64,000 nucleotides of DNA from Thelephora terrestris (GCA_015956445.1 WIUZ02000019.1:1-64000), one strand, 5' to 3'. Counted from the stretch's first letter, positions 1 through 12,226 are shown. Notes: generated from the sequence alone by a model not told the origin. Numbers and translations are program-made.

Positions 1-1316
1 TTTCCATCCGTTGACTGGTCTGTTTTCGGTATAGTCGCTCACCAACTTCGAACGCCCGCATTGTGTTGTGCCCTTTATTTGCCTTGACCCCTTCCTATCT
101 CACCCACAGTTATATTCACATGCGTTTTGCATCATTTCAACTCCATGTTCCTGTCTTGAGTAGTTATAGTCTCAAATCTGTAGATGAGCGATCTATCATT
201 ATCACCTATTTTTCTCACTCTTCAGCTTTCGCCGTTCCTGACTGGTGACTTCGCACGGGTGCAGTACATTCCTAAAAAGGAAAAATTATCGATGACGCGT
301 CGCACTTGCCTTGCCCGTTCGTCCGTCGTCATCCCCGTTCAGCCGATGCCCTTTTGCTCCATCTTTAGGTTCTCACTAGACTCACACTTATGAGTTCTCA
401 CCGTCCAGAGACTTTGTGCAGGCTATGCGATGGCTAACCTACAAACCATCTCACCGTTGAGTTGACTCGATGGCTGAGTTGTCGAGAGCGGTGAGCAACC
501 CCCCTTGCATATCTCTCTCAAGGAGAGTTCAACCTTGAGCGTCGAGTGACCCCTGTTACTCCCCTCGGTTGAACTGCTGACTTCTATCTAGGTCTCCTCA
601 CGTGTCTAGGGAGGACTGTACCCACCGTCGAGTAAACTTGATGCTTGAGTTGCCGGTCAATCTACCAGGTGGCCCCCTTGCATGAGCCGACCGCTTGGTC
701 GTTCGATAGATGGAAGTACATGCTCCTATCTAGGTGACAACTCTCTGGAGAGCACTGTTGAGTTGAATTGGTATGTTAGCTGCAGTCCTATCTCCTGGAT
801 AGCATCTGTTGGTCAGGCCTCTCGTCGTTCTCCTACCTCTGTAGCACTCCACCATTCTTCTCTTCAACAACGTACTTCTATCGTCACTTCACCCGTCACA
901 AAATCCCTCCATCTCAGTATTTATTGATGGTGTGTTTGCCATCTTAGCGGTTCACCCTTTTTGGTTAAATCTTTCAACAATCTGGACCGCACATCGCAAA
1001 ATTTTTTGTTCAAAAATTCAAAAATTAACCATGACAACTCCTTCGGACGATGGTGCTGGAGAACTACTTCAGAAGACCAAGTTAAAAAACCCTGTCAGAT
1101 GATAGCGTTAAATGACCGTGTTCTACGACCCTGTCACAGAAATGGTGCCACATGAGCATATCAGATGCCCTGTGGTGACCTTGGGCACCTATGTTAGGCA
1201 ACTACTTTGTGAAGCTATTTGTGGCAACCCAATTGGTGAGCGAGTCGGTGGGGAGGTTGGCAGAGAAGGCTGCTTTGGTTGGGGACAACTGAAAAGGCAT
1301 TAGCGAAAAGGGAGGT
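1..1316. other. Left flank, no gene recognised
   Basis: I see no protein-coding gene here; the short open frames are low-complexity or lack fungal codon character. Between about 440 and 760 there are many degenerate copies of TTGAGTTG/CAACTCAA and GTCGAGT in both orientations, which looks like repeat-derived DNA. The stretch ends where the 21-bp satellite begins. Confidence 0.5.
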
Positions 1317-1500
1317 TGGTGAAAACGTGAGGGTGGTGTTGGTGAAAATGCCGGTGTTGATGATAATTTCCCTGGTGTAAGTGAAAATTTCCGTGGTGGT
1401 GAAAATTTTCACCTTGTCAGTGAAAATTTCCACCATGTTGGTGAAAATTTCCGTCGTGGTGGTGAAAATTTCCGTCGTGGTGGTGAAAATTTCCGTCAGC
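1317..1500 (+). repeat. 21-bp minisatellite, left array
   Basis: Tandem copies of a 21-bp unit built on GTGAAAATTTCCGTCGTGGTG, clean near 1440-1500 and increasingly degenerate towards 1317. One unit contains the perfect palindrome GGTGAAAATTTTCACC. The array abuts the outer end of the left inverted arm. A related array sits beyond the outer end of the right arm (23866-24062) in the same, not inverted, orientation. The unit is a multiple of three, so spurious open frames run through it. Confidence 0.85.
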
Positions 1501-2109
1501 TGTGGTGAATTGATTTGTCAATTAGTCAATGATAAAAGTATGAAATCATTGTTACAAGCGAAGTGATAACTGGTTTTCAAGGGGTGCTCACCCAGCTCAC
1601 TGACAACGGGTACATTATCAGTGCAGCACGTTGGAAGAAAAGCCTACCATATTGGGTGGTCCATCCCGGGGCCAGTTTACCTGGCTTGCAGCGGTCGAGC
1701 ATGGCTTCCCCTCCCATAAATAGAATGAATTGGGCTTGATTGAGCCTTTTTCTGGTCCTTCCGCAGGCCTCGCGCCGCTGTTTCCGCCCCGCCAAATGTT
1801 GCAACCGTGCGAATTTCACCCTTCGACACTGATGGCGGTGGCACCTGACTTCGGTGCGCGCCAAACTGGCCCATTCGCTCGAACTGGACCTCCCTCCGCT
1901 ATTCTGATTGGGAAATCTCACTCCCTTCCGCCCCGATGGATATGGGGGGTTCGTGAATGCGACGTACCTGTGGGAACCCACTCTCCTCCTCCCATTGGCC
2001 CGCAATCAGCCGAATAATTGATCTGACCTGCCTCCCACCCTCCTTCGGGGTGCATTTATTCCCTCCCCCGGTCGTCGGCTGGCTTTCGGCCTGCACTCCT
2101 ACACCACGT

Positions 2110-3340
2110 GCCGTTCACAGCGCTCGTTGTGACCCCGCCCAGTGGGTTGGCCAATCACGATGTTGATCGATTAGGCATGATCATTCCTCATCTCTCCCCT
2201 CGTCCTCCCATTCCCTGCCCCCGATAGCCCCCGATAGCCATTTGACGACACGCCCCTGGCTCCACGTGGCTCCTCCCAGCTATGATCCTGGTCGGCCAAC
2301 CGCCCAGCGGGTTGGCCAATCACGACGTCGATCAATTAGGTATGATCATTCCCCATCTCTCCCCTCGTCCTCCCGTTCCCTGCCCCTGATAGCCGTTTGA
2401 CGACACGCCCCTGGCTCCATGTGGCTCCTCCCAGCTACGATCCTGGGGCTCGGCCAATCCCAACGCCGATCAGTCAAGTATTCTGATTTCCATTCTTGCC
2501 CTTGCTCTCCCGTTTGCTGCTGCTGCGCATCCCCGACGCGTCCCTCTTTGCGTACATTATATTTCCTTATTCATCCCATTGTTTTCCCGTCCCCAGCCAC
2601 CGTTGATAGCGTTCGGCAATGTGGCACCTCCAGCCACAGTTCCAACGATCCGGCAAATCCCGCCACCGAGCAATAAGGTACAGCGTTTCCCGATCCCGAC
2701 CTCACGTCCTTGGCTCGACGTTTCTCTGCCGAGCTACGGTTCTAGGGCTCGGCCAATCCCAACGCCAATCGGTCAAGTATCTTGGCTTCCATTCTTACCC
2801 TCGTTCTCCCGTTTCCCGCTGCTGCGCATCCTTTGACATGTCCCTCTTTGTGTGCATTAGATTTCCTCGTTCATCCCATTGGTTTCCCGCCCCCCGCCGC
2901 TGATAGTGTTTGGCGATGTGGCGCCTCCAGCCACAGCTCCAACGATCCAGCAAATCCCGACACCGAGCAATAAGGTAAAGCACTCTCCAAATCTAACGCT
3001 GCTACTGATATTCGATGACGCGTCCCCCGTTTCTTGCTCACGCCAGCCACAGTTTCTAGCCAACGCCAATCAATCTGGTACACGAATTTCTGTACCCCCG
3101 TTCCCCCGCTCCCTGCTGTTGAGAACCACACCCTGCCACATGGGTCGTCGCAGCCGCGTTTGCCAGCAAAGCGCTGTGCCAATTGATTTGGTTTGTTAAC
3201 TTCCCTCTTTCCCCACAGTTTCCGGCCAATCACAGCGCCGATTGATTAAGTCCACCCACCTTCCGTTTCTGCCCTCATCTCCCCTCCTCATGATGGCGCA
3301 CTGCCCTTTCGACATGGCTTACTTCAACCAATCCCGATGC
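2110..3340 (+). repeat. Degenerate tandem units with GGCCAATC core
   Basis: At least six degenerate units of about 140-310 bp each begin with a core close to GGCCAATCCCAACGCCGATC followed by a T/C-rich stretch. Cores lie near 2151, 2311, 2452, 2753, 3060 and 3228. GGCCAATC is a canonical CCAAT box, the site bound by the fungal HAP/CBF complex. The same array runs through the right arm (about 22230-23240, minus sense). Whether the units recruit CCAAT factors or serve as subterminal transposase sites is unknown. Confidence 0.75.
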
Positions 3341-3573
3341 AGAACAATTTGGCTTTTCCATTCCTCGTTCCTCTCCAGTTCTCCCATCCACCTGCACGTT
3401 TGCTGTCGGCTGCGCTTCTGATTGGCTGGTAGGTCACACCCGGAACCTCAAACCCCGACGGACTCATCAGCCACGATTCCCAGATACGGACCTACGGACT
3501 TCCGTCCCGGATGCTTCCCTCTCCATTTATCGGTTCTACGGTAACTTCCGATAAAGCCGCTTATCACGTCGAC

Positions 3574-3660
3574 ACTGATAAGGGCCGTTATCACTCTAAC
3601 ACTGATAAGGGCCGTTATCACTCTAACACTGATAAGGGCCGTTATCACTCTAACACTGAC
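3574..3660 (+). repeat. 27-bp GATAA/TTATC palindromic tandem repeat
   Basis: About three copies of ACTGATAAGGGCCGTTATCA plus CTCTAAC, each containing the inverted pair GATAA...TTATC. The right arm keeps one full copy (near 21870-21895), so copy number has changed since the arms separated. GATAA is also the core of fungal GATA-factor sites; binding is only a possibility. Confidence 0.8.
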
Positions 3661-3684
3661 AAACACTGCTTGTCACTCAGGTAC

Positions 3685-3745
3685 TGATAATAGAACATAA
3701 AAGAGTAGGCCCGCACGACACCTGCTCTTCTCTCCCCCATCATGG
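3685..3745 (+). promoter_or_regulatory. Inward-facing promoter-like segment in left arm
   Basis: A TATA-like ACATAAAAGAG lies about 45-55 bp upstream of an ATG in a good fungal start context (CATCATGG, 3742), separated by a pyrimidine-rich leader. The same arrangement is present in the right arm, facing inward on the minus strand (about 21840-21778). Function is inferred from motifs only. Confidence 0.35.
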
Positions 3746-4158
3746 ATCCTCCTCTCCTCCCTCATCCCGATGGTAGTGAGACGTGGTCAAACCCTCTGCC
3801 CCTATCGGTACAGCCGCCTCACAGGACCTTGACCCTCAAGCCACAGGAAATCATCATCTTTGCAGCGAGTACACCCCTCGACTCCAACCGCAGTCACGCC
3901 TCATCGGCCAGTCCCGAAGTCCCCGCTGCTTACACATTCCTCAAGTCCACTCCGGTGTGCACGCCCGCCACACCTGACAGTTCCTCAACGCTTCCCGGCG
4001 TAACACGCTCAATTTGCATATTTTATCCCGGCCTTGACTTTATCGCTTGTTCGGTGAGCACGATTCCCGCCGCTTCCGCTCGGCTACCCCGTAACCACTT
4101 CCAGATTAGGCCCCCGACTCCACGAGATTCCGTCCTCATAATATTCCCAGCATCTTAG
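3742..4158 (+). CDS. Small open frame at inner end of left arm (doubtful gene)
   Basis: A 138-codon frame starting MDPPLLPHPDGS. The first 87 or so codons are open and identical in the right arm (21780-21466, minus), after which the two copies differ in their tails. The protein is rich in Pro, Ser and Thr and shows no domain, signal or membrane segment. Conservation may simply reflect the recent duplication of the arms. It is listed because it is the only ATG-initiated frame sitting directly behind a promoter-like segment in both arms. Confidence 0.25.
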   Translation: MDPPLLPHPDGSETWSNPLPLSVQPPHRTLTLKPQEIIIFAASTPLDSNRSHASSASPEVPAAYTFLKSTPVCTPATPDSSSTLPGVTRSICIFYPGLDFIACSVSTIPAASARLPRNHFQIRPPTPRDSVLIIFPAS

Positions 4159-6210
4159 TGGACACTTTCTACCGGTTGATAATTGAAATTTCTTGCCGGT
4201 GTGTTCCCGGGACAACCACCGATTCTTCGCTGATATCAATTATCAGATCTTGGGATGCTCGCGTGAAAATTTCTACAATCGTTGCAGTGCCTCCTCAGAG
4301 GTGGCCATCCGCTAGTATCCCTGCCCCCAAGCCTTGTAAACTACGTGTTATCCTGCCGCAGTCGAAATCTGCGATCGTAATCTGATTCTACGAGAGCCGA
4401 GTTTTGTCATCAAATCCATTGATAATCGATTACTTCCTTCACGACTTGCTGATTTTGATGGCGGCTTCTCGTGCAGACCGCGTCGCAATGGATGTCGAAG
4501 GCTGAAGCGGTGACCACTTCCCAACCTCAACGCAGAGGTTTCATCCGTGTCGTTTGGAATGGCGTCAAACCAACCGTGTGATTCGTAAGCAGGATTACCA
4601 GCTTAGAGCTTCCAGGGGTGGACGTTCAATTTGGCACCCAATTAAATAAAAAAAGGGGTGTTTGTCATGAACAAACACGCACAAAGCTGATGGGGACACC
4701 TGGCCTAGAACATGCCCCGTCACAGCCTGTCACACACTATCTCCCCCAACGCCACCCACACCACCCTGCTGGATGGCGCCACCCACGACGACGATGCCTC
4801 CAAACAATCCAACACTGCACCATTTCCCCTCATGCCTTCATGCGTTTGACTGTATGCAAACCACCTACCAGCAGGCAGAGTCGGATCCAACATGGACGCC
4901 TGCCTACATCGCTCCGTGGTCTCTGTCCTTCCTGCAAGCGCAACACCCCAGGCTACCCATACCCCCTTTCCCATCCATCCTCAACATCACGCACCCTGGC
5001 AAGACCATGAACTCAGCCTCCACTGTACTTGTTGGTGGTACGCAAAATTCGAGCGTCCTCAGGTGTCGGCACAGTTCTTTGAACAGATTGTGAGTTAAAA
5101 CTCTCTCATTTCATCACCTTCCTCTGCTGGCCGGCTCACATGGTTTTACTGTATTGGTATGTCAGTCATCAAGGTCGTGGCACTTGGACAAGACTCACGC
5201 CGGGTCCCCTTGAGGTACGTAGCATTCTCGTCGTGTCATTTATTACTCTCTCGTCCGACGAACTTCAGATCTTTAGATCCACCCTCTTACGCTAGTCGCT
5301 CGTCATGTGCTGGCAGCTCATGCTGCTTCGTTAACTGTCTCGCTTGGCAGCACCGATCACTCGTCTGCAATAAGCAACACTTTACCCCTGCAATCTTCCC
5401 TCCTCCTCAAAAGGCCTGCTCACCCCGTCGATCCTGAGATCTATACCCCCTATACCATTGCCCCATTGTTCACACAGCATCCTGTTGGCGTCCCCTACTC
5501 CCCTACTTCTTATTCGCACAATCCACTTTCAACAAAGACTGAGCAGGTGGTTGCCGCCTTTTCAATTGGTCATTGATACAGTCGATCATTTTGCCTCACC
5601 TCCCAAATTAATGATGTCATTCCGTCTCAAATGTTTCGTCGTTCCGCTGACTTGACTCACGAAAATCTGTGACTTGCTCGTTCGTGACAAAATATACTTG
5701 CCTTCCCTTCGCCGTGCACAATTACTCCCTCTTTTCAAATTGTGCTTCAGTACCTCGGGTAGTGATCCCCAGGAAAACAGTGCACCTCAGCCGTACGATC
5801 CCACCGCGCGTCCATATTTAGGTAGAATTTCCACTGTGCGCCACTGTGGGAAGAAGAAGATCTACCTTCCGCTGAATTTATTTTTTTGAGATTCAAGAAA
5901 TATCTGATATATTTGGAGCGGAGTTCTCGAGACTGCCGCTGGTAAGGTGTGGTACATCTTATACTAAAAATTGATCATCGGTGCAACAAAATTATAGTCC
6001 GAAAGGAGGCAGTCGATTACACAAGGAAGGATGGCGCAAAGTTGGCGCAAAGAATGTCAAACACATGAAATCACGTGCAGCGAGAAGACAAGAAAGTTCG
6101 TGGTGAATTTGTATAGACGACGGCGGGAAGAGTTCAGGTCCAAAGAGAGAACACAAGAAATCTAAATGGTGTAAAAAAAAAAAAGGGGGGGACGGGTCGC
6201 CATGAGCTCC
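4159..6210. other. No gene recognised
   Basis: About 2 kb inside the left arm without a supportable gene. Open frames at 4618-5010 and 5159-5576 are short, overlap each other and lack recognisable motifs. The last 300 bp (about 5900-6200) are purine-rich and lead into the 3' end of the minus-strand WFNN/WW gene. A poly-A/poly-G tract lies at about 6173-6192. Confidence 0.4.
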
Positions 6211-9022
6211 TCAGGCTTTAGACCTTGTCCTCTTCAAGGTGGTGCCAGCTGCGGCCCTCTTCCGAGGCGTGTCTGGTTCTGCCTCGCGGTTTCTCTTGGC
6301 CCGACGGCTGGGAGTTGACATTCCTCGCTTTGGCACGTCACAGTCTTGAGCCTTTGCCATGACAAACGAGAGGTCGTCGACAACGCGCAACCACTCGGGA
6401 TCGTGGTCTGCAAGGTCATCGAAGTTGGGTGTAACTCCAGCACCCACTGCCTCGATGCGACGGGCTTTCTCGCCTTCTAAATACCGTGCATGCGCACGGT
6501 CCCACCAAGAGAGGCACATGAGAACCAAGAACAGACCCTTAGACCCACCAGAGAGGACGTAGGACCACGCAGATGAGCCTCGGGGCGGATCCTGTCCGGA
6601 GCGACGCCACTCTGGCTGGATCTTGCCCCACCAACTGACCACCTCAGTGCCAAATCCAGGGACCACGACAGTGTCACCTCGCGATGGCCTATGGGCGTAC
6701 TGAAAATATTCGCTGATCTTGGGTGGTCGGTCCTCGTTCGTGAGTGTGACTCCCTGCAAATGGCTCAGAGCTGAGAAGGGAATACTTGAATGGGATTACA
6801 TACCATGTCCATGAATTCAAGCCGTCGCTCTTGTCGCATATAAGCCTTCAGTAAGTTCTCCCATGGATGCCCACCCGCAGTGGAAGCAATGTACTTCCAC
6901 TGACCGTGTTTGACCATCCAGGCCGGAAGGTCACCCTCATCGACATCCATATCAGAGCAAGTGTGAGTAGGAGGAGGCTGGGAATGGTTGGCGACGGTAG
7001 GGTCTGAAGATGGGGGTGGGAGCTCCTTGCATCTGTCAGCGGTTTCTTGGGAAGATGGCACCTGGGTTCCAGCCTCGCTGTCATCGTTCAGGCTGACGAA
7101 ACTATTCACGTCGATGAACTGGCGTAAATCCACAGACACCTCTAGGTCATCGTCGCCGAATACATCTTGCACTTGGGGAGGTGGAAAGAGGCCAGAAATC
7201 CTCTCTGGCGCATCACTCATTGAGCCTCGACGAGAATGAGTCCCAGCGGTTGTTCTTGCTGAATTCCGGACCCGGTAGGAGACCTTTGGCACGACGGCAT
7301 TACCAAGCGACTGAGAAGGGATCGTTGCAGGAGCTAAATGCAGCTGTGCGTCCATGGTGGTTTCCTCAGGGGGGGGATGGGAAGATACGGAGGCAGGTTG
7401 CAAAGGCTCAACAAGAACTTGAGAGGGTTCAGTGCCGAGTTGCGACGGACTGACAGCTGGTTGGGACGGTTTGACGCTGGGTTGGGACGTACTGACAGCT
7501 GGTTGGAATGGTTCGACACCGCCAGGGCCTGTGGAGGTGGGCGAAGAAGGTGCTGCAGACAGATCCGGTGCACTTGTGATTTGAAAGGTAGAAATTCCGG
7601 GGCGCAACGGAATGCCAGCCGTTGATGCCCCAGACGTTGATTCATGAGATGCGGGCAATAGAGAGGATGCGTTCTGAGGTTCTTGAGATGCCGCCAGTCC
7701 TGAGGTCGATTTACGAAGTGCTGCAAGCCGCAACGCCGATTGTTTAGATGAGGCAGCCCGAGTGGAGGAATTGTGTGATGAAGTAGACTGAGCGGGCAAG
7801 GGAATCTCTGGCTCCGGCTCGTTGCGTGAAAGCTCTTCAGAAGGCTGTTCTTCCAATCGGGCGGCGGTTTCTGGAGAGAGAAGGAACTGGTTTCGTTGCT
7901 TACTTCCCTTCGCTTTAACGGGATAAGCCAGAGGTTCACGCAAGTCACGAGGGAAAGATCATTTACCTCCGAAGACCCGAAGAGCCCACTCGTTGAACCT
8001 TCTCTCCACACACTCGTCCCAATCGTCTCCGTAGAAGGTTTCGAAGTCGAGCTTCCCTACCGACCTCCCTTGACAGAACCTTGATCAAGGAGTGTTAGGA
8101 TGGGGCACGGATGATGAAAGATTACACGTGCTTTTGGACCTGAAGTTTTCCATCCTGGGGGGAAAGTGAAGCGACGAAAACCTGGGCAATGCAACCAGTC
8201 TGGTCCTCCAAGTTTGTAAGGACACGAAGCAGTGATTTTGCGACCAGAGGCTGGTTCCTAGATGGCCGAAGGCGTCAACTCTAATTAACCATATCTAAGG
8301 GTTAGTGTACTTCTCGTGAATCTTGAGCTTCGCTTTCCGCTCTCCGTCGTCAGGGATCTCAGTGATTTTGCAGTATAACTTCTGTCTATCTTCCTCCCGG
8401 CGAACATCAATCGCTTTTTTCTCCGTGCTAGAGAGGTCGACGAAGAGCTCCTTTGCGATCTTGAGCTTGAATGCAAGGGGTATGCGATCTACTGCAGAAG
8501 AACCCTCGGCGTCGGAAGGTGGGTCTTCATCGTCTGCAAAGGTGACAACCGTTTTCTCCCTTTCCCAACGAGCAAGGACAATGGGCTCAAGGGTGGACTT
8601 CCAAGCATAAGAACAGTACGCCTGGACAGGCGCGAGCTTCCTCTTCTCATTGACGTCGAGTTTCAGATTGCTGCGTCCTGCTTTCGCCGATTCAGCACCA
8701 CGACCACAGTTGTTGAACCAGGATTTTATTTGCTGGACAAGGAGCAGATAAGTATGGCGTCACGCAACAAGATAAAACGACCACACACCGTATTCTTTTC
8801 TTGCTGCATCATCATACGCGCAGCTTCCGGGGACCCATGTTTCCTGGTCATGGCGATGGAGGGAACGATTGGCCACTGATGATACCATTCCTCGAAGACC
8901 TTCGGCCAGAAACGATCGAGGGTCTTCTCGTCTTGGCAGCGCCTAAACCTGGCCTCTTGAGTGAGCAAAAATTCGAGCTGTACACCAGACTTCCAATCAA
9001 AGCGGGTGGCCTTGGGGGGCAT
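6211..9022 (-). CDS. WFNN/WW-motif protein, transposon-associated Agaricomycete family
   Basis: Six exons join in phase to 772 aa: 9022-8789, 8732-8311, 8257-8126, 8079-7967, 7912-6804 and 6753-6211. The introns are 46-56 nt with GT-AG ends. Residues 1-180 carry a homeodomain-like helix with WFNN at about 83-86. Residues about 190-275 are a second globular part (QTGC, then FETFYGDDW). Residues about 280-530 are Ser/Pro/Gln-rich and look disordered. Residues about 540-700 carry a tryptophan-rich block ending in SWWGKIQPEWR (632-642) and a CLSWW motif. The C-terminus is basic and nuclear-signal-like. From memory this is an expanded Agaricomycete family of unknown function, often seen beside transposons; the WFNN helix suggests DNA binding. 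It lies within the inverted arms and may be cargo or an accessory gene of the KDZ element. I see no break. Confidence 0.75.
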
Positions 9023-10596
9023 GTCGAGTGAAGAGAAGCAAGACAAAAATGGATCGTGGCTGAGTGAAAAAATGAGCGAGGCTGAGGAACTTTGAAGTGG
9101 CAAGGGACAAACAATTCGACTGATAACTGTCGGCTTATAAGTTCTGCCCTTCCCCGGTCACTGCTTGAGCGCTTATGGTCAAACTCACCCACTGCCACCG
9201 ATTGTGAGGGCAGAATTTCAAGTAGTTTGTCGACCAAGTCGACAACACTCAGCCTGTTGTCACCCCATTGCAATTTGCGGCATCAAATCATCGGATTTTG
9301 AAACGCCTATGATGGGGAATGCATATCATGGAAAGTTACCTCCCAACTCGCTCGAACCGCTCTAGTCGGCAATGCAAAAAACAGGTGAGGCTTTCCAATC
9401 GCATTACCGCTTCGGCGTCGCGAGAGGTCATGAAAACGGGATAGTAGATCACTGAACTTGCAGTGGCAAGTTTGCCCTTTGTGATTGGGGGAGCCAACCC
9501 TCCAAACGGAACAACGAATATTCTGGTCCCCGCCACACCGCAGATCCATTCTTCACGGATCAAACTACATCTCCGACGAATCGTCCGGAGTCAGAGACCG
9601 AACCAAAGTTAGTACAACAGCTGTCAAAATAAGGTCAGTCCGCTGGCTGCCTCCGAAAGAGCCAACGTTCATCAATACGGCAAGAACATCCATTGATGCC
9701 GCCCTGTTTCAGAAGTATGTCTGAGATCGGAATGTCAGCTGCCCAAGCGAGGTGGCTCGTCGTCTGCCTCTGAAAGAGAAGGTATACAGGAATGGACAAG
9801 CGGATTGACTTGCTCGGTGACAAACATAGAAAATGTTACTCTTTTTGAGTACAAGACAGCCCGACAGAAGTTGTTTGAGATCCGTCATCGCATGTTGGCC
9901 CTTTCAGAGCCTGGCAACAAGCTTCCCGACCTCACCCCAACGACTGATTTACCAGTCTGGGCTTATCTCCGACACCAAATGTTTCATCAGAAGCCCTTCT
10001 TTGTCCAAGGTTGACGACACGCGGTGTTGCCCCCTCAGCGACGGACGGTGAACTTCCCTACGAGATCCAAAGAATTTAGACAATCATTAATCAAGTGTCG
10101 GGCTCAATCAAAACAAAGAGAGTGCTTTACCTCTTGGGCTTATGGGAAGTGATACGGATCTGATCGGGGGTTAGCTCGTCGAGCACCCAACATAGTGGTC
10201 ATTCGAGGTGTGTCCTGTCCTGTCATCGGTGCCAGCAGGGCAGAGAGTCATTACATTACTGCGTGGAACAACCATACCCCTGTCCATGGGTTTGGGACAC
10301 ATGGTCGTGGCTCTAGGCGGAACCTGACAAGAAGCGACTTCAGGATTACCAACTGATAAATCGATGATTGATGAGCGGTGAGCGGTGAGCAGAACCGAGA
10401 AAGGTGCAGATCACTGGTCGCCGCTGTCACGTGAGAAGAAAGGCAAAGCTGTCGATCACAAGACCCCAGCCGGTGTTTTTGGCGGGATATAACTGCCCCG
10501 GCCTACACCAAGACTCCTCCCTGTTGCCCACCGTGTTCTCTTTCCAGTCTGTGTGCTACTCTCAGCTTCTGCCATCTCCGCCACAGCCCGCGCAAT
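9023..10596. other. Upstream region of the WFNN/WW gene, no clear gene
   Basis: This holds the 5' region of the minus-strand WFNN/WW gene. Two weak overlapping minus frames (9563-9307 and 9823-9635) and one plus frame (9805-10014) have no family match that I recognise, and no splice model joins them convincingly. The small direct repeat GAGCGGTGAGCGGTGAGC occurs near 10374-10391. Confidence 0.35.
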
Positions 10597-11431
10597 ATGA
10601 CCTTCACTCCAGACGACATTTTCTCCATCGCTTCCTCCACCGCCGTCGGCATGGGGGAAAATCTTGTCACGACGTTGAACACAATCATCATGAACCTTCC
10701 TGAGGCTGACCTTCGCAAGGTGCGCGATGCGGTAAATCGCTCACTGCAGCTCGCAGATGACCTGCTTCACCACTTCCCAATCTCACCCGCCTTCGAATTT
10801 GTTTCTACGAGCGATGGTGGGCTGATCCAACTTCGCTTTTTCGTTCACGTTTATATCCCCCTAGTCACAGAGTTAACCACCCCTGGCAAGGAAACTTCCG
10901 CCTCCCCCGGTACCGCTTCAGATCACAGTCCCTTCAAAGCCAATGATGACTCCGTAGGTTCTCTATCTATACCTACTACCCAATACGCTATTCACCTTCA
11001 GCTAGCAAATGCGTGTCCCACCACCGTCTCCTGCTTCTCTGGCGCCAAGTGAAAGCTTCGTCTACAGCTCCCCCGTTTTCGGGAACATTGAACTCCCCTG
11101 GCTCAAGAGCACTCGCGACCGTGGTGGGGTCCCGGTCTTAAGCACCTCTGCCCAGCCCCACATTCAGAAAGAGGAGCATGAGAGTCTGTTGACCACCTCT
11201 CCTCGTCTCCATGATGACATTCCCGGTCACAGTCTCCACCCCGAAATCCTTGATATCGGTCTGTTGGTTCTGTTTACAAATCATCCACCTTGGAGTAACC
11301 CTCGTTTTACAGGCGCCTCGGGGCCATACTGTTACTTCGCCCATGAGTTCCCCTCACCCCAAAACTGCTGCGTATCATGTGGCCGCATATGGATCTTAGG
11401 TCTTCCCCTCGCAGATCCAACGCGCGTATAG
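10597..11431 (+). CDS. Hypothetical protein, two-exon model
   Basis: A frame starting MTFTPDDIFSIASSTAVG at 10597 can be joined across an intron (about 10954-11005, GTAGGT...CTAG) to a downstream frame that ends at 11431. The product would be about 260 aa. The N-terminal 90 residues look helical and amphipathic; the rest is Ser/Pro-rich with no recognised domain. The join is chosen because it restores a protein-like frame (SPVFGNIELPWLKS). The alternative is that only the first exon is coding and ends at 11052. It may be cargo of the surrounding element or a relic. Confidence 0.35.
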
Positions 11432-12226
11432 GTTCCATGTCCTCCGTGGGTCGCAGGGGTCTCTGGGAGTATTGATCACAAACGTAGGAGTTTGTTCAGA
11501 CGGTCAATCTGTACGACTCCTTTCTTGCCGTAAATGCTCGTGAGGTGGTTTCTTGTGTGCTCGCAGAATACTTTGGTTTGCCAATTGTGTACATCTTATC
11601 TAATGCTGTCCCTCCACGTTGAGGCCTCATAAATTTACTACCCACCATCCTTGCCACTAGGCATATCTTTACATGTATGTTATCCACCGATGTTGAGGCA
11701 AGTGCTTCCAGATCTAGGTGTCATTGGGGCCTTTGCGCTTGGTTGGCTCTGCAGCCCGTTTGTCTTCCCCTGTTTAAGCAGAATCCGAGGCACAGCTGCA
11801 CCGCCCAACTCGTAATCATGTCTGTCGTTCAGAATTACCTCCTAGTCTCAGATCATTATACACCTTGTCTTCCCTATGTAGTGTAATTCGACATTCAATC
11901 ACAGTTCCCAGAGCGTCGCAAAACACGATTGATACGTTATTGTCCAGAGATTTACCTGCAACATACCCATGGAATCAACTTAGCACTCTCGCAGGCTACA
12001 GTTGCCGTAGGTCTCTGAGCTTCGCTTCTTCCAGTATTCAAAGCAGCACTGGCTCAGGTCAACACCTCACTTATGAACCGGAATTCCTTGCGTTCCGCAG
12101 TGACCTTAACATTTTGTGCCTTCCTCATTTCCATAAGTATTACAATAGTTTTCGGATTTACAGCCTGAGGTCATTGAACGATGTAAAAAACGATACACAT
12201 ACAGATAAATTTGATTCACCAATGTG

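Larger units (their letters stand above)
1543..4120 (+). repeat. Left inverted arm
   Basis: Matches 21402-23839 in reverse complement. Homology starts at the motif AAATCATTGTTACAAGCG and fades after about 4120. Relative to the right arm it keeps about 170 bp of one internal CCAAT unit near 2810-2980 and two more copies of the 27-bp GATAA repeat. It lacks about 80 bp that the right arm has near 22255-22335. The arm is pyrimidine-rich on this strand. A 142-aa frame on the minus strand (2005-1577) is open in both arms but has no recognisable protein character. Confidence 0.9.

Noticed and set aside
1317-1500. CRISPR-like regularly spaced repeats
   Set aside because: Units are directly adjacent without unique spacers and the setting is a fungal genome; it is a minisatellite.
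1577-2005. 142-codon frame in the outer part of the left arm, also open in the right arm (23377-23805)
   Set aside because: It overlaps other open frames in the same DNA, has an Arg/Gly-biased composition typical of shadow frames, and its conservation is explained by the near identity of the arms.
7334-8011. 225-codon minus frame overlapping the WFNN/WW gene
   Set aside because: It is a shadow of exon 5 in another frame; the accepted frame joins in phase with all other exons.
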